From assembly GCA_016281165.1 (NCBI GenBank), contig JAEEIC010000254.1:1-5476 (forward strand): DNA of 5,476 nucleotides, read 5' to 3'. The notes under the pieces are model-generated. The model did no database searches, was not told where the DNA came from, and saw only the letters and a program-made list of their open reading frames with translations. Both the position numbers and the translations under genes were made by a program. The DNA comes from Bacillota bacterium. Its GTDB lineage: Bacteria > Bacillota > Clostridia > Peptostreptococcales > Anaerovoracaceae. Of the stretch, positions 4,552 to 5,476 are shown one piece after another (positions within the stretch are counted from its first letter, which is position 1; each line of letters begins with the position of its first letter).

Positions 4552-5295
4552 CTACCTCCCGGGACCGAAAAGCCCCGCGGCCTCAGCCATGCGTGAGCAC
4601 AGAGCGTCCACGTCCTTTAAAAAGGCCCTGTCCTTCAGCTTTCTCGGCGCGTCCTCCTCGGGCAGACCCTCGGCGTGATAGGAGGCCTCCCTTACGCACA
4701 GCGCCGAGTCTTCGCCGATCCCGAGCCTTTCGCAGAGATACCTCCTGCCGTAGACCGAGCCTCTGGAATATCTGTTTATGACGAAAAGGCCGGGCTCTAT
4801 GCCTAGCCTTCCGCAGAGCGGCCTCAGCCATTCCAGGCGTCTAACCGAGGTCTCAGACTGGGTCAGGACCATGACGACGAGCTCAGCGCCGAGCAGAGCG
4901 CCCAGGGAGATCCCGTGAGCCGGCTCGCATCCCGCGTCGCATATGATGAGGTCGAAATGGTCGCGCATCCTCGCGATAAGATAGGAGATCATATCGGGAT
5001 GAAAGCTGCTCCCGCTGCAGGGATCGCAGCTTCCCCCTATCCGGAAGAGGCTGCCCGGGGCGGCGGAATTCTCGGCCGTCCACGCGGCGTCGAGAACGCC
5101 GTCCTTAAGGCCGGTCCTTAGGCTGTCCAGGTTCTCCCTGAGAGGCTCTCCCGCAGGCCTTTCGTCCCAGCCGCAGGCGCAGACGTGAAGGACGCGAAGG
5201 CCCGGAAACCTCGCCGCGAGCCTTTCTGCAGCGCATTCCGAAAGAAGCGTGGTCCCGGCCTTGTGATCGGCCCCCGTAAAGCTGAAGACCTTCAT
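4552..5295 (-). CDS. tadZ: TadZ/CpaE-like ParA/MinD-superfamily ATPase
   Basis: A soluble protein of 247 residues that should help position or regulate the apparatus. It opens with a beta strand and loop, MKVFSFTGADHKAGTTLLSE, the place of the P-loop in ParA/MinD proteins. The loop is deviant: the usual KGGxGKT[TS] is replaced by ADHKAGTT, keeping T15/T16 and one lysine (K12) at an unusual position. A Walker B-like strand, DLIICDAG, follows at 115-122, then VVMVLTQSETSVRRLEWL near 140-157 and the FVINRYS strand at 171-177, in the order expected of the family. Classical CpaE has an N-terminal receiver-like domain of over 100 residues, and this protein has none. It is cysteine-rich (11 Cys, including CAC at 39-41 and CDPC at 90-93). 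AGGAGGG at 5304-5310 lies 8 nt before the ATG, which follows the upstream stop by 1 nt. TadZ is preferred over a plain partition protein because the TadA gene follows. Confidence 0.82.
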   Translation of the reverse strand: MKVFSFTGADHKAGTTLLSECAAERLAARFPGLRVLHVCACGWDERPAGEPLRENLDSLRTGLKDGVLDAAWTAENSAAPGSLFRIGGSCDPCSGSSFHPDMISYLIARMRDHFDLIICDAGCEPAHGISLGALLGAELVVMVLTQSETSVRRLEWLRPLCGRLGIEPGLFVINRYSRGSVYGRRYLCERLGIGEDSALCVREASYHAEGLPEEDAPRKLKDRAFLKDVDALCSRMAEAAGLFGPGR

Positions 5296-5296
5296 G

Positions 5297-5476
5297 TCAG
5301 AAGCCCTCCTGCGCTATTATGATGAACTCGCTCCCGAGGGCGTCGGCGGCCCTGCAGAGGGCGAAATAATCTTCTGCGGAGCAGATGATCTCTACGCTGT
5401 TTATGACGGCCGAGCTGCCGCCCCGGCTGAGCACCATTCCGGGCCGGTCCCCCTCTCCGGTTACCTCCCTGCCGGA
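5297..5476 (-). CDS. C-terminal end of an unrecognised operon protein (possibly CpaB-like)
   Basis: Found by reading the minus strand from the right edge: 59 codons open without interruption, then TGA at 5297-5299, one base before the next ATG (TGA-C-ATG). The fragment starts in SGREVTGEGDRPGMVLSRGG and ends VEIICSAEDYFALCRAADALGSEFIIIAQEGF, a beta-helix-beta pattern closing with a hydrophobic strand. That layout resembles the end of CpaB/RcpC proteins, where a conserved helix lies between two strands, and cpaB often precedes the tadZ gene, but I see no diagnostic motif. The codon style matches the downstream genes, and the ribosome binding site of the next gene lies inside its last codons, so it is most likely the same operon. 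Coding status is likely; identity is not established. Confidence 0.6.
   Translation of the reverse strand, partial: SGREVTGEGDRPGMVLSRGGSSAVINSVEIICSAEDYFALCRAADALGSEFIIIAQEGF
5304..5310 (-). promoter_or_regulatory. Ribosome binding site of the TadZ-like gene
   Basis: AGGAGGG on the minus strand, 8 nt before the ATG at 5293-5295, placed within the last codons of the preceding gene. It supports this start and the reading of the edge fragment as a coupled upstream gene. Confidence 0.65.

Noticed and set aside
1..5476. Mobile element, CRISPR array, tRNA or rRNA genes
   Set aside because: No transposase or integrase frame, no terminal repeats, no regularly spaced repeats, and no tRNA cloverleaf or rRNA sequence seen on either strand.

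Overview
The window carries the promoter-distal end of a minus-strand operon (about 1200-5476) that looks like a reduced, divergent Tad (tight adherence)/Flp-type secretion or pilus system. Convergent to it is an OmpR-type response regulator on the plus strand (453-1139). The 5' part of a small membrane protein of the YhdT/DUF997 type lies on the minus strand at the left edge (1-177). The DNA is GC-rich in genes with an AT-rich intergenic region at about 320-452, strong AGGAGG-type ribosome binding sites, and frequent AGG/AGA and ATA codons. This suggests a moderately GC-rich anaerobe of the Synergistota or Clostridia kind. That is an inference from style and gene content; no marker gene settles it.

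Layout, left to right: partial yhdT-like gene (minus); a 275-bp divergent promoter region with a near-consensus sigma-70 promoter facing right, a weaker one facing left, and several inverted repeats; the response regulator, with no histidine kinase in view; a convergent intergenic region with two GC-rich hairpins that serve the minus-strand operon; then, reading the minus strand from the right edge inward: (1) the C-terminal 59 residues of an unrecognised protein, (2) a ParA/MinD-like ATPase resembling TadZ/CpaE, (3) a VirB11/TadA(CpaF)-like ATPase with a distinct N-terminal region, (4) a TadB-like T2SSF membrane protein, (5) a half-length TadC-like membrane protein, (6 and 7) two tandem paralogous proteins of 46 and 52 residues that are essentially one N-terminal hydrophobic helix plus a short polar tail. 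The last two were worked out by hand from the sequence and would be missed by a length cut-off.

The operon is very tight: consecutive genes overlap by 14 bp or are separated by 1-2 bp from the edge gene through the TadC-like gene, so the products probably form one machine. In the inferred model the ParA-like protein positions the apparatus, the TadA-like ATPase powers it, the TadB/TadC-like pair forms the inner-membrane platform, and the two small proteins occupy the place where Flp pilins are found in Tad loci. They lack the Flp-type G-x4-E-[YF] processing motif. Both ATPases have non-canonical P-loops. The short helical proteins, half-size TadC and deviant P-loops together make this the most interesting part of the window.
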